Virus record (IMG/VR): IMGVR_UViG_3300038456_000326
Span: 1 to 25,325 of that record
Reading direction: 5' to 3' (one strand)
Source: a virus
Length of the DNA stretch: 25,325 nt
The number at the start of each line of letters is the position of its first letter. Within the stretch, counting starts at the first letter, position 1. The translations under genes were made by a program, and so were the position numbers. Shown in pieces: positions 16,603 through 24,027 of the stretch. Under the pieces are notes generated by a model, which did not search any database, had not been told where the DNA came from, and saw nothing but the letters and a program-made list of their open reading frames with translations.

Positions 16603-16622
16603 ACCGTTTCTACGTTCTGCAT
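16506..16622 (-). pseudogene. Truncated paralog of the small repeat protein
   Basis: A 38-codon frame with a good ribosome binding site (GAGGA, five bases before ATG), 30 bases after the stop of the tail-terminator-like gene, so it was a proper operon member. It starts MQNVETVHLQSPEGEIREVE and continues GTTTTLTPL, closely parallel to MAINKVFLASPQGDEIREVE and ATTESLSPL of the intact gene. At that point it hits the inverted repeat. The remaining residues (SSESRIIPG) come from antisense repeat DNA and end at a stop. The break therefore happened inside a once longer gene. The pair shows that two tandem paralogs existed before the rearrangement. Confidence 0.75.
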
Positions 16623-16652
16623 TTCAGTCCTCGATCCGGTAGGCAACCGGGC

Positions 16653-17150
16653 TTATGGGTTATAAGATTCGATCAGCCGCGCCGCGACCTCGAAGTATTC
16701 GAACGTGGCACCGTCCGCGCTGATCACGATAGTGTTGCGCCTGGCTGACGGCAGGTAGAAGTCCATCGGCTCGCAACCGGGATCGACCTGGATGTGCAGC
16801 ATCTTAAGCGTGCTGCCCTCCGGGATGTCATTGACGATCCAGTTGAACAGATCCTCGTAGCCGATGCTGCCCGTCTCCGGAGCGCGGAGGTAGAGCGCAA
16901 AGTCATGAACGAACACGAGGGCATTGCCCAGCCTGCCCGGCGCCGTGCCGTGCCACACGACCATGATCGATCCCGGCGGCATTCCGAGAACGGCCAGACG
17001 AACGTTCGCCTGTGTGGGTTGGCCGAAGACCGTCATGTTCTCCGAGTAGAACTGAATCGAACTGGCGTTGCCACCCAAGGCTTCCATCAGATTGGGCAAA
17101 GCCTGAAGCGCGGTCACCCACTCGGCCAGAATGGTTTTGGGATTGATCAT
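16653..17150 (-). CDS. Putative tail terminator / head-tail completion protein
   Basis: A 165-residue soluble protein (MINPKTILAEWVTALQALPN) with mixed alpha/beta character. Its ATG overlaps the stop of the head-tail joining gene (ATGA), which points to coupled translation. It sits after the head-tail joining gene and before the tail tube gene, the position of the tail terminator (gpU class) that caps the tube and lets it dock to the head. Size fits that class (about 130-170 residues). Visible features are a helical start, a beta-rich centre (NVRLAVLGMPPGSIMVVWHG) and a C-terminal helix (FEYFEVAARLIESYNP). Sequence similarity to a named family could not be judged by eye, so the role is from gene order. 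Confidence 0.62.
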   Translation of the reverse strand: MINPKTILAEWVTALQALPNLMEALGGNASSIQFYSENMTVFGQPTQANVRLAVLGMPPGSIMVVWHGTAPGRLGNALVFVHDFALYLRAPETGSIGYEDLFNWIVNDIPEGSTLKMLHIQVDPGCEPMDFYLPSARRNTIVISADGATFEYFEVAARLIESYNP

Positions 17151-17473
17151 GACGGCTGCAACGTCAGAGTCAGATGGACCATGCCGTATGGATCGGGCTG
17201 GCGAACGGTCGTCACCGTAAATTGCGCGCCCCAGGCGGCGACCGTATCGCCACGCTGCGGCGCGTTGGGAAGATCGACAGGGTTCAGTTCGATCTCCTCC
17301 ACGCTCGCCACCGCTCCCGATTCGGCCCGTTCGCGGATACGGCGAATGACGGTAATGGTCGCCGGATCGCCGGAGGCCTGCCCAGCCTGCATCGCTTGGT
17401 ACACCACCGGTTCACCGAACTTGTTCTGCATGATGCGGTTCGCGTTCGCGCCAATAGTGGGCCATCCGGACAT
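17147..17473 (-). CDS. Head-tail joining protein (gpFII-like)
   Basis: A 108-residue protein that starts MSGWPTIGANANRIMQNKFG and ends in a beta-rich region (GDTVAAWGAQFTVTTVRQPD, then GMVHLTLTL). The pattern of a short N-terminal helix, a variable middle and a final barrel that states a value and its correction (RGDTV...FTV...) is typical of gpFII-like head-tail connectors, usually 105-120 residues, which attach to the connector after DNA packaging. It follows the decoration gene after 41 bases that contain a hairpin and overlaps the next gene by four bases. No membrane or signal sequence. The family call is moderately sure, the virion role is more so. Confidence 0.66.
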   Translation of the reverse strand: MSGWPTIGANANRIMQNKFGEPVVYQAMQAGQASGDPATITVIRRIRERAESGAVASVEEIELNPVDLPNAPQRGDTVAAWGAQFTVTTVRQPDPYGMVHLTLTLQPS

Positions 17474-17487
17474 AAGTCAGCGAGAGA

Positions 17488-17508
17488 GGGCGGCTACGAG
17501 CGCCGCCC
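17488..17508. other. Intercistronic hairpin between decoration and joining genes
   Basis: A perfect seven-base stem (GGGCGGC / GCCGCCC) with a seven-base loop lies in the 41-base gap after the decoration gene. In the operon direction it is not followed by a run of T, so it is not a classic terminator. It could stabilise the capsid and decoration part of the message or reduce read-through, giving more head proteins than connector proteins. That role is inference. Confidence 0.5.
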
Positions 17509-17514
17509 CAGTGT

Positions 17515-17877
17515 TTAGAACGCGGGATTCAGCCGCACCCGGACGGTAGGATCGCTGGAGGCGCCACCGGGAGCGTTGGTCCCATTAGCCTGCATCAGGA
17601 CGGCAACGCCGATCTTCTTGTTGGTTCCGACAGTCGAGGTGGCCTGTAACGTGGTGTTGTTCCAATAGACGTAATCGCCCTCGCTGAATGTGCTGGTGTC
17701 TTTCGCCAGGTCGAACACGCCCTCCACCTGGATTTCCATGTTGTCGCCCAAATTCTGCGTGTTGACGGCGATCCCGAACAGGTACCCTGTGCCGGCCACC
17801 TCCACACCACCGCCGGAGGTTACCCCGTAGGGTGCGATCACCGTGAGCGTCTTCCCTTGCTGGACATAGTTGTTCAT
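17515..17877 (-). CDS. Head decoration / capsid-stabilising protein (DUF2190-like)
   Basis: A 120-residue protein beginning MNNYVQQGKTLTVIAPYGVT, the usual opening of DUF2190-type phage proteins, which are linked to capsid decoration or stabilisation. The rest is typical of that group: GGGVEVAGTGYLFGIAVNTQ, then GVFDLAKDT and a beta-barrel end (KKIGVAVLMQANGTNAPGGA). The start is set by a strong site (AAGGAG, eight to nine bases before ATG). A much longer frame upstream overlaps the capsid gene and is not credible. The gene follows the capsid gene directly, which matches the usual capsid plus decoration pair. Expected to bind the outside of the head. Confidence 0.83.
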   Translation of the reverse strand: MNNYVQQGKTLTVIAPYGVTSGGGVEVAGTGYLFGIAVNTQNLGDNMEIQVEGVFDLAKDTSTFSEGDYVYWNNTTLQATSTVGTNKKIGVAVLMQANGTNAPGGASSDPTVRVRLNPAF

Positions 17878-17945
17878 CGATTCTTCTCCTTCTGTACCGG
17901 GTCGAATCCGGCCCGGCGCTGCTGTCTTTTTCCTGTTCGCCGCTC

Positions 17946-20249
17946 CTATTGGCCGGCGTTCTTCTGCATGCCGCGATAATCGATGGCCGCCGCGCCGAAA
18001 TCCATGCGCGCCTTGATCTCCACACCGTCGATTTCGAAGCCCTGCTTGGTCTCGATATACACGCCCTGCTGTCCTTCGAGGTAGCAGTACTCCACCGTGT
18101 CCACCTGCGCCGGGTCCGCGATCAGATACCAGCCAGTCGCACTGTTGGCGTCGAGACGCGGCTCGACGATAGGCACCAGGCTGCGCACCCACTCCGGCAC
18201 GACTTTGGTCGCGTCAGCCGAGGCGATGTTGATCGGGTACACGACCTGGAGCATGTAGGTTTCGAGGGCCGTCGGCACCGCGATGAACCGCGGAACCAGA
18301 TTCAAAGGAGTACCCTGGGGCCCCTTCTGCTGGCGCAGAGCCTTGCGGCCATCGCCGAGGGCCACCAATGCCACCGCGCCGGCCACGGTGGGGTCGATGC
18401 TGCTGGCAGCCCCGGTGAGCAGGTTGTTGTGTCCAGCCGCAAACAGGGCAGTGGACGTCTTATCGCCGGCATAGATCGCCGCCGGATTCGACGTGATGAT
18501 CGCCCAGACCGTGTCCGATTCCAGACGCGCCGCAGCGACGCCCAGCAGGGCGGGGACGCGAGTGAACGCCTGGAGGTCGTCGTTGATGATGACCTTGCGA
18601 GTCAGCGCCACAATCTCGCCGTAGGTAGCGAGCTGGTAGCTGACGTTGTTGTCGGTGAGTTGCGCCCGGTGATACTCGCCTTTTTCATTCAACTGCTGCA
18701 GCGAGGGCGCATCGGCCAGCATCACCCGATTGATGGGCTTGAAGTCCTGCGCCGTCATCTGGCGGCAGAACGGCTGGAACGTGCGGGGGTAGGCTTCGTA
18801 GCCCTGCCGCAAGGTCTTGTTCGCGACGTTGGCCAGGATCGCGGGGAAATCCGAAGTGGACTCGGCGCCGCCATCGAAGTATTCCACGTCACGCGACGGC
18901 GCACGGAGAGCCACGTCCGCGATCCGCGTAGTGTCCCAACCCCGCGGATCGACACCGCGAAGTTGGAGATACTCCTTGGCCATGTCGATGAGCTTGAAGT
19001 TGCGGTACTCCCGCGCCATGTCCTGCGCGTCGGCCTGCTGCTTCTCCCCGCAACCGGCCAGGAACTGGCCGCTCATCGGATGCCGATTGAGGAAGAACCG
19101 GCTGTCGGCCCGCAGCAGCATAGCGGACTGCATGCACTCCAGACGCTTCACCATGACGTCCTTCCCACCGCCAAACGTCGGGATGGTAGGCGGCGGGTTG
19201 AAGACCCCGCCGGTGGCGTCCCTCTTGCCTTTCGATTCCAACGCGGCAAACAGATCCTTCCGCGCCTGGTCCACGGACACGCCCTTCGCGATGAAATCGC
19301 TGATGACGGTTCCGTCGATCCCGTACTTGCCCACGGTGGCGCCCAGCGATTGAATCTCGCTGACGCGCAACCGCTCGGCAGTGACCGCCTCATCCCGCGC
19401 GGCGGCCAAAGCCTGTTCGTTCACTGCTCGGGCATCCGCGCCGGCGCCCGTTCCCTGCTGCGTTGTTTCCGTCATTGCAGGTTTCTCCTTTAGCGGGCTG
19501 ATTGCCCGAAGTCGCTCGATCACTGCGGCGTCCGGCACGCCGAAAACTGCCATCTCCCCGCTCGGTTGAGCGTTCAGAAAGCACGTGTTGAAATCGGCGG
19601 GAACCGTGCACGGAGAGATTTCGAACGGTTCCCAATCTGTCGCCTTGAACATCCCGATCTCCTGGTTGTTCAAGTACGGAGCTTTCCCCTCCGGCATGCC
19701 CTCCGTCTGCATGTCGGTTTTCTCGCGCTTATAAATGAACGTGCCGAAACTGAGATTCTGGAGGATGCCGGTCGAGGCCTTGCGGAACATCTCCGCGCCG
19801 TCCGGATCGCCCATATCGAACTGGAGCGTGGCCATTCCCTTGTCGCCGTTGGGCCAGGCGCGCCGGACGACACCGACTTGAGCCCGCGTGCCGACCTTGC
19901 CGGCCATGATCGACTTGAAATCGTCGCCGGTAAAGTGAGTGTCGAAGACCGGCGCGCCGTTGTTCAGCCGGTCGAGGCGGGCGCCCTCCATGTCGAGCTT
20001 CAGCATGTAAGGCTCGCCGGTCGAGCGGTCGATCCGCGGCACGAACGCCCCGCTGTACCAGACGACGTCGATAGTGCCGTCCTTAGGGTTCGCCGTCGAT
20101 GGAAGCACCTGCGCGTCGGCGGAGAAGACCTCCGACTGGCGTCCGTCCGCGGCGGCGGCCTCTGCCCGATGAACTCCTGTTGCTGCCGGCGGGTCCGGCG
20201 TAGCGGGCGCGGCTCCACGGTCAAGTTGATGTTCCGTTAAAAGCGGCAT
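17946..20249 (-). CDS. Prohead protease-major capsid protein fusion
   Basis: A 767-residue chain that joins two proteins normally made separately. Residues about 40-225 form a prohead protease of the HK97/U35-like class, with likely catalytic His105 (DTHF), Ser167 (NLSFGT) and an acidic residue in EPFEISPCTVPAD (about 207-210). Residues about 226-370 are charged and helical and would act as scaffold or delta domain. Residues about 380-767 are an HK97-fold capsid protein of the Mu gpT-like class (PINRVMLADAPSLQQL, VSYQLATYGEIVALTRKVII, ending AIDYRGMQKNAGQ). Such fusions are known in phage annotation. AGGAGG lies eight bases before the ATG. A second strong ribosome binding site inside the frame should give a separate capsid product. 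The protein would self-assemble into the prohead, then cut itself during maturation. Confidence 0.9.
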   Translation of the reverse strand: MPLLTEHQLDRGAAPATPDPPAATGVHRAEAAAADGRQSEVFSADAQVLPSTANPKDGTIDVVWYSGAFVPRIDRSTGEPYMLKLDMEGARLDRLNNGAPVFDTHFTGDDFKSIMAGKVGTRAQVGVVRRAWPNGDKGMATLQFDMGDPDGAEMFRKASTGILQNLSFGTFIYKREKTDMQTEGMPEGKAPYLNNQEIGMFKATDWEPFEISPCTVPADFNTCFLNAQPSGEMAVFGVPDAAVIERLRAISPLKEKPAMTETTQQGTGAGADARAVNEQALAAARDEAVTAERLRVSEIQSLGATVGKYGIDGTVISDFIAKGVSVDQARKDLFAALESKGKRDATGGVFNPPPTIPTFGGGKDVMVKRLECMQSAMLLRADSRFFLNRHPMSGQFLAGCGEKQQADAQDMAREYRNFKLIDMAKEYLQLRGVDPRGWDTTRIADVALRAPSRDVEYFDGGAESTSDFPAILANVANKTLRQGYEAYPRTFQPFCRQMTAQDFKPINRVMLADAPSLQQLNEKGEYHRAQLTDNNVSYQLATYGEIVALTRKVIINDDLQAFTRVPALLGVAAARLESDTVWAIITSNPAAIYAGDKTSTALFAAGHNNLLTGAASSIDPTVAGAVALVALGDGRKALRQQKGPQGTPLNLVPRFIAVPTALETYMLQVVYPINIASADATKVVPEWVRSLVPIVEPRLDANSATGWYLIADPAQVDTVEYCYLEGQQGVYIETKQGFEIDGVEIKARMDFGAAAIDYRGMQKNAGQ
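19473..19491 (-). promoter_or_regulatory. Internal ribosome binding site and in-frame start for capsid part
   Basis: Within the fusion gene, AAAGGAG lies nine bases before an in-frame ATG (Met259, MTETTQQGTG). This is as good as the site at the gene's real start. Initiation here would give a 509-residue scaffold-plus-capsid protein without the protease, much like the nested starts of other phage protease/scaffold genes. It would explain how many capsid subunits are made per protease. Confidence 0.78.
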
Positions 20250-20261
20250 CGACTGTGCCTC

Positions 20262-20750
20262 CTAGTTCTTCACCGCGTTCACGGCGATGTAATCGCTCTC
20301 GCCCAACTTCTGGATCTGATAAAGCTGCTGCTGGAGCCATGCCAGATGGCCTTTGAACTTGTCGTCGCCTTCGCGGTGCCACTTCGCGAGGTGCTGATAA
20401 AAGTGAAAGTTCGACATGTCGTCGCCCTCGTAGCACTGCTTACAGAGCACCGTGAATCGGGCAACGGCAGCCTGTTCGGCGGCGCTGGCGTCGGTGAGGA
20501 TGTCACCGATCTTGTTGTGCGTCGCGGCGGGTTTGGGTTCGAGCACCGGCGCACCTTCCAGGAACAGCAGCCGGCTAGTGAGGCACTTCAGATGTTCCTC
20601 GCACTGGTCGTGAAGCTGTTTCAGCCCGTTGGCCAGATCGAGTCCCAGCCGTCTCACGTCGCGCTCGTCCGTGAAGTACTGGAGCATTAACGTGCCCTCG
20701 ATTCCGATGGCTTCTTGCAAGCCGGTCATTACATCCGCATTTCCCTTCAT
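20262..20750 (-). CDS. Bacterioferritin-like protein with altered ferroxidase site
   Basis: A 162-residue four-helix protein, the usual bacterioferritin length. It begins MKGNADVMTGLQEAIGIEGT and keeps family landmarks: LQYF at 23-26, SRLLFLEGAP around 59-68, IGDIL around 81-85, and the ending QLYQIQKLGESDY. Against E. coli Bfr, Glu18, the second-helix His (53), Glu92 (for Glu94) and His135 (for His130) are kept. The place of Glu51 holds Cys50 and that of Glu127 holds Phe132, and the haem-binding Met52 is absent. It is therefore probably a ferritin fold without normal ferroxidase or haem function. Alignment was done by eye with one deletion. AAGGAG precedes the ATG. It sits between portal and capsid genes, so it is expressed with the head. 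A structural role, iron or DNA protection are all possible. Confidence 0.78.
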   Translation of the reverse strand: MKGNADVMTGLQEAIGIEGTLMLQYFTDERDVRRLGLDLANGLKQLHDQCEEHLKCLTSRLLFLEGAPVLEPKPAATHNKIGDILTDASAAEQAAVARFTVLCKQCYEGDDMSNFHFYQHLAKWHREGDDKFKGHLAWLQQQLYQIQKLGESDYIAVNAVKN

Positions 20751-20776
20751 CGGTTGTCTCCTTTTGCGTTCCCTGT

Positions 20777-22498
20777 CTATCCCCGATAAATCCGGGTGGT
20801 CGATTGCCAGTTGGTCGTGACGCGGCTGATGCCGGCGACCAGAAGCTCCCTGACCATCGCGAGGTCGTCCTCGGACAACTCGCAGACGCCAAGTCCCTGG
20901 CTGCCGGAGCCGCCACCAACCGGCTTGCTTGACGGTGTGCGCTCTTCGGTGTTGGCCGGCTGCTCCTGACCGCGCAGAGTCACGTTACGCGGATCGACGT
21001 CGAGAATAATCTCGTACTTGTCCACCAGCTTGTTGAACAGCGAAATCTGTTGGAGCTGCGTCGTCGGGTCGTACCCGTTCTCCAGCACCGCTTCGAACCA
21101 AGACTTCCGGCCAATGCGAACATCCTTCAAGACCGCCTCGGCGTCCTTTACCGGATCGACCGACTCGAACCGGGGCGCGGTCCACTGAACCTGCTTGAGG
21201 TTGATTTTCGGATCGTTTACCGCCGCCATCGGAATCTTGCCCTGCAGGATCAGCACGTCGATGAACCGCCTCCACACGGGCATGCAGCAAAGCGGCATCA
21301 AAGTGAGCCACCGGTAGTTTTCAACGGTGTTCCGGAAGCCCAGCATCCCGCCGCGCCAGGACGAATAGTTCACCTGCGACATGTCGCCGGTGCCGAGCTC
21401 ATATGGCAGGCCGAGGCCCGCCATGATCCCCTGAAGCTCAGTCATTTTGTACTCGCGGTAGCCGCCCGCCGGAGGTGGGTTATTGAATTTGACATCCTGG
21501 CCGGGCTTCAAATACTCCACCATCCCCGGCTGGAACGTCTCGACCCCCGTTGTGCTCAACGGATCGGTGCCGGCGATGCCCACAGGATCGCCATCGATTC
21601 CTTCCGGTTGCGTCACGAAGGCGGCGACGCAGGCCTCGATCTTCTTCCGGACGCGCTCGGCGTCGCAGTAATCGTCGAGGTCGCGGAGCGCCATCATCAC
21701 GGGCGCTAGCCACGGCGCGCCGCGCACCTGCCCAGGCCGGAGCACGCGATAGACGTGCATGATCTGGTCGGCTGGCACCGGCTGGCTGATGATGCCACCG
21801 CGCGGATTGAGGATCAGCACGCCACCCGGGTGATAGCTGAACAGCCAGTACGCCACGCGATGGCCGTCTTCGTCGAACTGAACGCCCTCCATCACGTGGC
21901 CATTTATCAACCCCATCGTTCGGGACTGATCGAGAAAATCTGCTTCGAGCATTTGCAACTGCAGTGGAACGCGGAGACCGGAATCGATGAGGCGCGGCCG
22001 GAATCGCAGAATGGCCTCGCCGCTCTCTGCCATGGTCCGAACGGTGAGCGTCTGCATGCCATAGAAGTCGAGGCGCTGCGGCTCGTCGCACTGCTCGCAG
22101 AACCACGGCCACTCGTTATCGATGATCGCGTCGATAGCGATGGCGCCGGTCTTGGCCTTCGGAACGATGCCCGTTCCCACGACATTACCGGCCAGCTCTT
22201 CGACGGCGCGCGCCGCATACGGGTTGTTGCGAACGAGCTCCCGGCTGCGGTTGCGCAGCCAGATGAGCGCGCCCATCAACTCGACGTTGGCGTCGCTCGA
22301 TGCGGCGTACCAGCCATAGGCGCGGCGTCCGGCGGTGGCGCCTTCGTAACTGAAGCGTTGAGTGTGCCGGCGGCGATAGCCCTCGACCAGCTCGCCCACC
22401 ACGCGCTGCACGGCGTAGCGGCCGGAGGATGAAGATCGCGCGGTCCAGTCGCGGCGCAGCAGCGGGATGGGGCGTCTTACCGCCACGTCAGTAGTCAT
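20777..22498 (-). CDS. Portal protein, lambda family
   Basis: A 573-residue portal protein that forms the dodecameric ring at one capsid vertex through which DNA enters and leaves. The lambda gpB-type hallmarks are present: an N-terminal region with Arg-rich start and RRAYGWYAASSDANVELMGA, then NRSRELVRNNPYAARAVEEL around 85-105, NVVGTGIVPKAK around 107-118, a long wing and stem region with ADFLDQSRT and NGHVMEGVQFDEDGHRVAYW, and a crown helix region with LDDYCDAERVRKKIEACVAA. The end is Ser/Gly/Pro-rich followed by an acidic helix (LSEDDLAMVRELLVAGI). The ATG lies 11 bases inside the previous gene, so the two overlap. In lambda, portal follows gpW, and here the gpW-like gene is upstream with three extra genes between. 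Length is normal for the family. Confidence 0.93.
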   Translation of the reverse strand: MTTDVAVRRPIPLLRRDWTARSSSSGRYAVQRVVGELVEGYRRRHTQRFSYEGATAGRRAYGWYAASSDANVELMGALIWLRNRSRELVRNNPYAARAVEELAGNVVGTGIVPKAKTGAIAIDAIIDNEWPWFCEQCDEPQRLDFYGMQTLTVRTMAESGEAILRFRPRLIDSGLRVPLQLQMLEADFLDQSRTMGLINGHVMEGVQFDEDGHRVAYWLFSYHPGGVLILNPRGGIISQPVPADQIMHVYRVLRPGQVRGAPWLAPVMMALRDLDDYCDAERVRKKIEACVAAFVTQPEGIDGDPVGIAGTDPLSTTGVETFQPGMVEYLKPGQDVKFNNPPPAGGYREYKMTELQGIMAGLGLPYELGTGDMSQVNYSSWRGGMLGFRNTVENYRWLTLMPLCCMPVWRRFIDVLILQGKIPMAAVNDPKINLKQVQWTAPRFESVDPVKDAEAVLKDVRIGRKSWFEAVLENGYDPTTQLQQISLFNKLVDKYEIILDVDPRNVTLRGQEQPANTEERTPSSKPVGGGSGSQGLGVCELSEDDLAMVRELLVAGISRVTTNWQSTTRIYRG

Positions 22499-22754
22499 CG
22501 AATCGCTTCAGCTTGAAACCCGGTTCCAGAATCAAAAAGTCGAGGCCGTACTTCTCCCTGACCTCGTCGAGCATTTCCTGGAGGTTGTTGTAGGAGTCCG
22601 GCGATATTTCGAAGTCGGTCTCGATCACATAGAGTTTGGCGGTCGGCAGCTTCGACTTTGGCCGAGGCTCCTTGGCCAGAGTCATGAAGCTCTTGGGGCC
22701 GTCGTCGCGCAAAGACGGACGGACAAACCGGCCTATCCGATCCAGGATCGTCAC
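22488..22754 (-). CDS. Small unknown protein before the portal gene
   Basis: An 88-residue protein starting with GTG (MTILDRIGRFVRPSLRDDGP) in a GTGA overlap with the gene before, and overlapping the portal start by 11 bases. The tight coupling on both sides supports a real gene. The C-terminal half looks like a compact alpha/beta domain (AKLYVIETDFEISPDSYNNL, then REKYGLDFLILEPGFKLKRF). No membrane helix and no named family. An internal ATG at residue 24 is an alternative start. Role unknown, perhaps head assembly. Confidence 0.65.
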   Translation of the reverse strand: MTILDRIGRFVRPSLRDDGPKSFMTLAKEPRPKSKLPTAKLYVIETDFEISPDSYNNLQEMLDEVREKYGLDFLILEPGFKLKRFDDY

Positions 22755-22939
22755 CGCGACTCCCGCCCGTCGAAAGTCTCCGCGTCCGGCCGATCCGCCG
22801 ATGCCAGACGCAACTCCCGCGCCATCGCGTTGAGCGCCGTGTCGCTGAAGACGGCGTACCGCGATCCTTCGGGTTGGTCCTTCTCTGCGCCTTGCCGCTG
22901 CGTGCGTTCGAGCGCGTCCGCGATTTCCGAAATGCTCAT
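22751..22939 (-). CDS. Small unknown helical protein
   Basis: A 62-residue protein (MSISEIADALERTQRQGAEK) with a good ribosome binding site (AAAGGA about eight bases before ATG). It is charged and mostly helical, with a motif ALNAMARELRLASADRPD. Its stop overlaps the GTG of the next gene. No family recognised. It could be a small head accessory or a regulatory protein. The coupling and the ribosome binding site support it as real. Confidence 0.6.
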   Translation of the reverse strand: MSISEIADALERTQRQGAEKDQPEGSRYAVFSDTALNAMARELRLASADRPDAETFDGRESR

Positions 22940-22954
22940 CCGGTTATCCTTTCC

Positions 22955-23617
22955 TCACGTCGTGCCGCCGGAGCCCTGTGTCTTCTCGTCCGCAGCCGCC
23001 AAGCTGCCGTCCCTCATTTGCATCCCGATATTGGCGATCTTGACGTTCACCGTGTTGGCTTCCTTGTACGCCGCGTGGGCTTCGTCCTTCACCTGGCCAA
23101 GCTTCTCGATCACGTCTTTTTGATGGCCCCTCGCGTCCTCCAGTGCCCATCGGCGGTCGCGTGCGTCGGTATACCCCTTCCACAGCAGTCCGACCAGCAC
23201 CGCCATGAAGCCGAACGCCTGGGTAATCATCAGGGCGACGTTCTGGGCCTGCGCCGTGCTGGCGGCGCCCTTCGCCATCAACGCCGCATCCTCCGCCGCT
23301 TTACGCGCCGCCGCTCCGTTGGCAGTGGCGATGATCTGGGCGGTAGCGGCGTCCGCAGCGGCATCGATGGCGGCGGCTGCAATCGTGCCGGCATCGAGTT
23401 TTCCGGACCGGCTGGCCGCGGCCGCCCGCGCCACGGCGGCGGCGTTCGCCTTCGCCAGTTCCGCAGCCAGTTGCTCGCTTGCCCGAGTAGAAGCGCCCAG
23501 AGCAGCATTCGCCGCGTCAAGCTGGGCTTGCAGCGCCTTCTCTTTCGCCGATTGGCCGAAGAGGCAGATGGAGAGCACACCTACCAGCAGGAGTTTCGGA
23601 ATCGTCATGGTCTTCAT
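22955..23617 (-). CDS. Two-TM Ala-rich coiled-coil membrane protein in head module
   Basis: A 220-residue protein. Residues 6-21 form a hydrophobic start (IPKLLLVGVLSICLFG) that is a signal peptide or anchor. Residues about 24-125 are Ala/Glu/Lys-rich and strongly helical, probably coiled coil. Residues about 127-146 form a second hydrophobic helix (NVALMITQAFGFMAVLVGLL) followed by basic residues (WKGYTDARDRRW), and the C-terminal part is a charged helix of about 70 residues. The basic residues predict a cytoplasmic C-terminus and a periplasmic coil. This is not typical for a head gene: a spanin-, holin- or superinfection-type membrane role is possible. LSIC is not a proper lipobox (Ile before Cys). 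AAGG sits just before the ATG, and the gene follows the gpW-like gene by seven bases. Confidence 0.68.
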   Translation of the reverse strand: MKTMTIPKLLLVGVLSICLFGQSAKEKALQAQLDAANAALGASTRASEQLAAELAKANAAAVARAAAASRSGKLDAGTIAAAAIDAAADAATAQIIATANGAAARKAAEDAALMAKGAASTAQAQNVALMITQAFGFMAVLVGLLWKGYTDARDRRWALEDARGHQKDVIEKLGQVKDEAHAAYKEANTVNVKIANIGMQMRDGSLAAADEKTQGSGGTT

Positions 23618-23624
23618 GTTGGCC

Positions 23625-23879
23625 TTACCACCTATCGAACTGCGACGGGCCTGTCGGTCCGTCGCCGCGCTTCGTCTGCGCCAGCCGGACGCGCCCGCCC
23701 GTCGCGCCGCTCATCTCCCTGATGTCCTCTTCGATTTCACCCTTGGCCTTGCGCAACTCATCGATGGTCCGGTACTGGACCTCGCGGCCATCCGGGAAGC
23801 GCACGCGCAAAGTCGGATCGCCAATGGCCGAGTTGACCGCGTCCAGGTTCGCCTGCAACTGCGCCAGCGTTAGAGCCAT
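23625..23879 (-). CDS. gpW-like head-tail connector protein
   Basis: An 84-residue protein (MALTLAQLQANLDAVNSAIG) with the layout of lambda gpW-type proteins: an N-terminal helix, a short beta hairpin with REVQYRTIDELRKAKGEIEE, and a helical, flexible end. The VQYRxxxEL pattern is the most recognisable part. gpW acts after DNA packaging, plugging and extending the portal. In lambda the order is W then B, and here the portal follows after three extra genes. It is the first minus-strand gene after the divergent DUF3489 gene, so a late promoter may lie in the 148-base gap upstream. A GGAG site precedes the ATG. Family length is about 65-85 residues, which fits. Confidence 0.72.
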   Translation of the reverse strand: MALTLAQLQANLDAVNSAIGDPTLRVRFPDGREVQYRTIDELRKAKGEIEEDIREMSGATGGRVRLAQTKRGDGPTGPSQFDRW

Positions 23880-24027
23880 GTGAGAACTCCGTCGTTCGCC
23901 TTATATTCGGGCCGCATATCTTTTTTTCCGAAAGTCCGCAGATTCTGCTTGCTGTCCGGGGCGAGAAGAGTGATGAATCGTGGTGCGCACAGACGCGCAA
24001 GAGATTGAAGAAAAAGGACTAACACCA

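Noticed and set aside
17878-18192. Long N-terminal extension of the decoration gene
   Set aside because: It overlaps the capsid gene and has shadow-like composition. The internal ATG has a strong ribosome binding site and starts a typical DUF2190-like protein.
17949-19493. Long plus-strand frame of 514 codons opposite the capsid gene
   Set aside because: Antisense shadow of the protease-capsid fusion; composition is dominated by Arg, Asp and His and no domain is seen.
22955-23617. Lipoprotein signal in the membrane coiled-coil protein
   Set aside because: The residue before Cys18 is Ile instead of Gly, Ala or Ser, so the lipobox is not acceptable.
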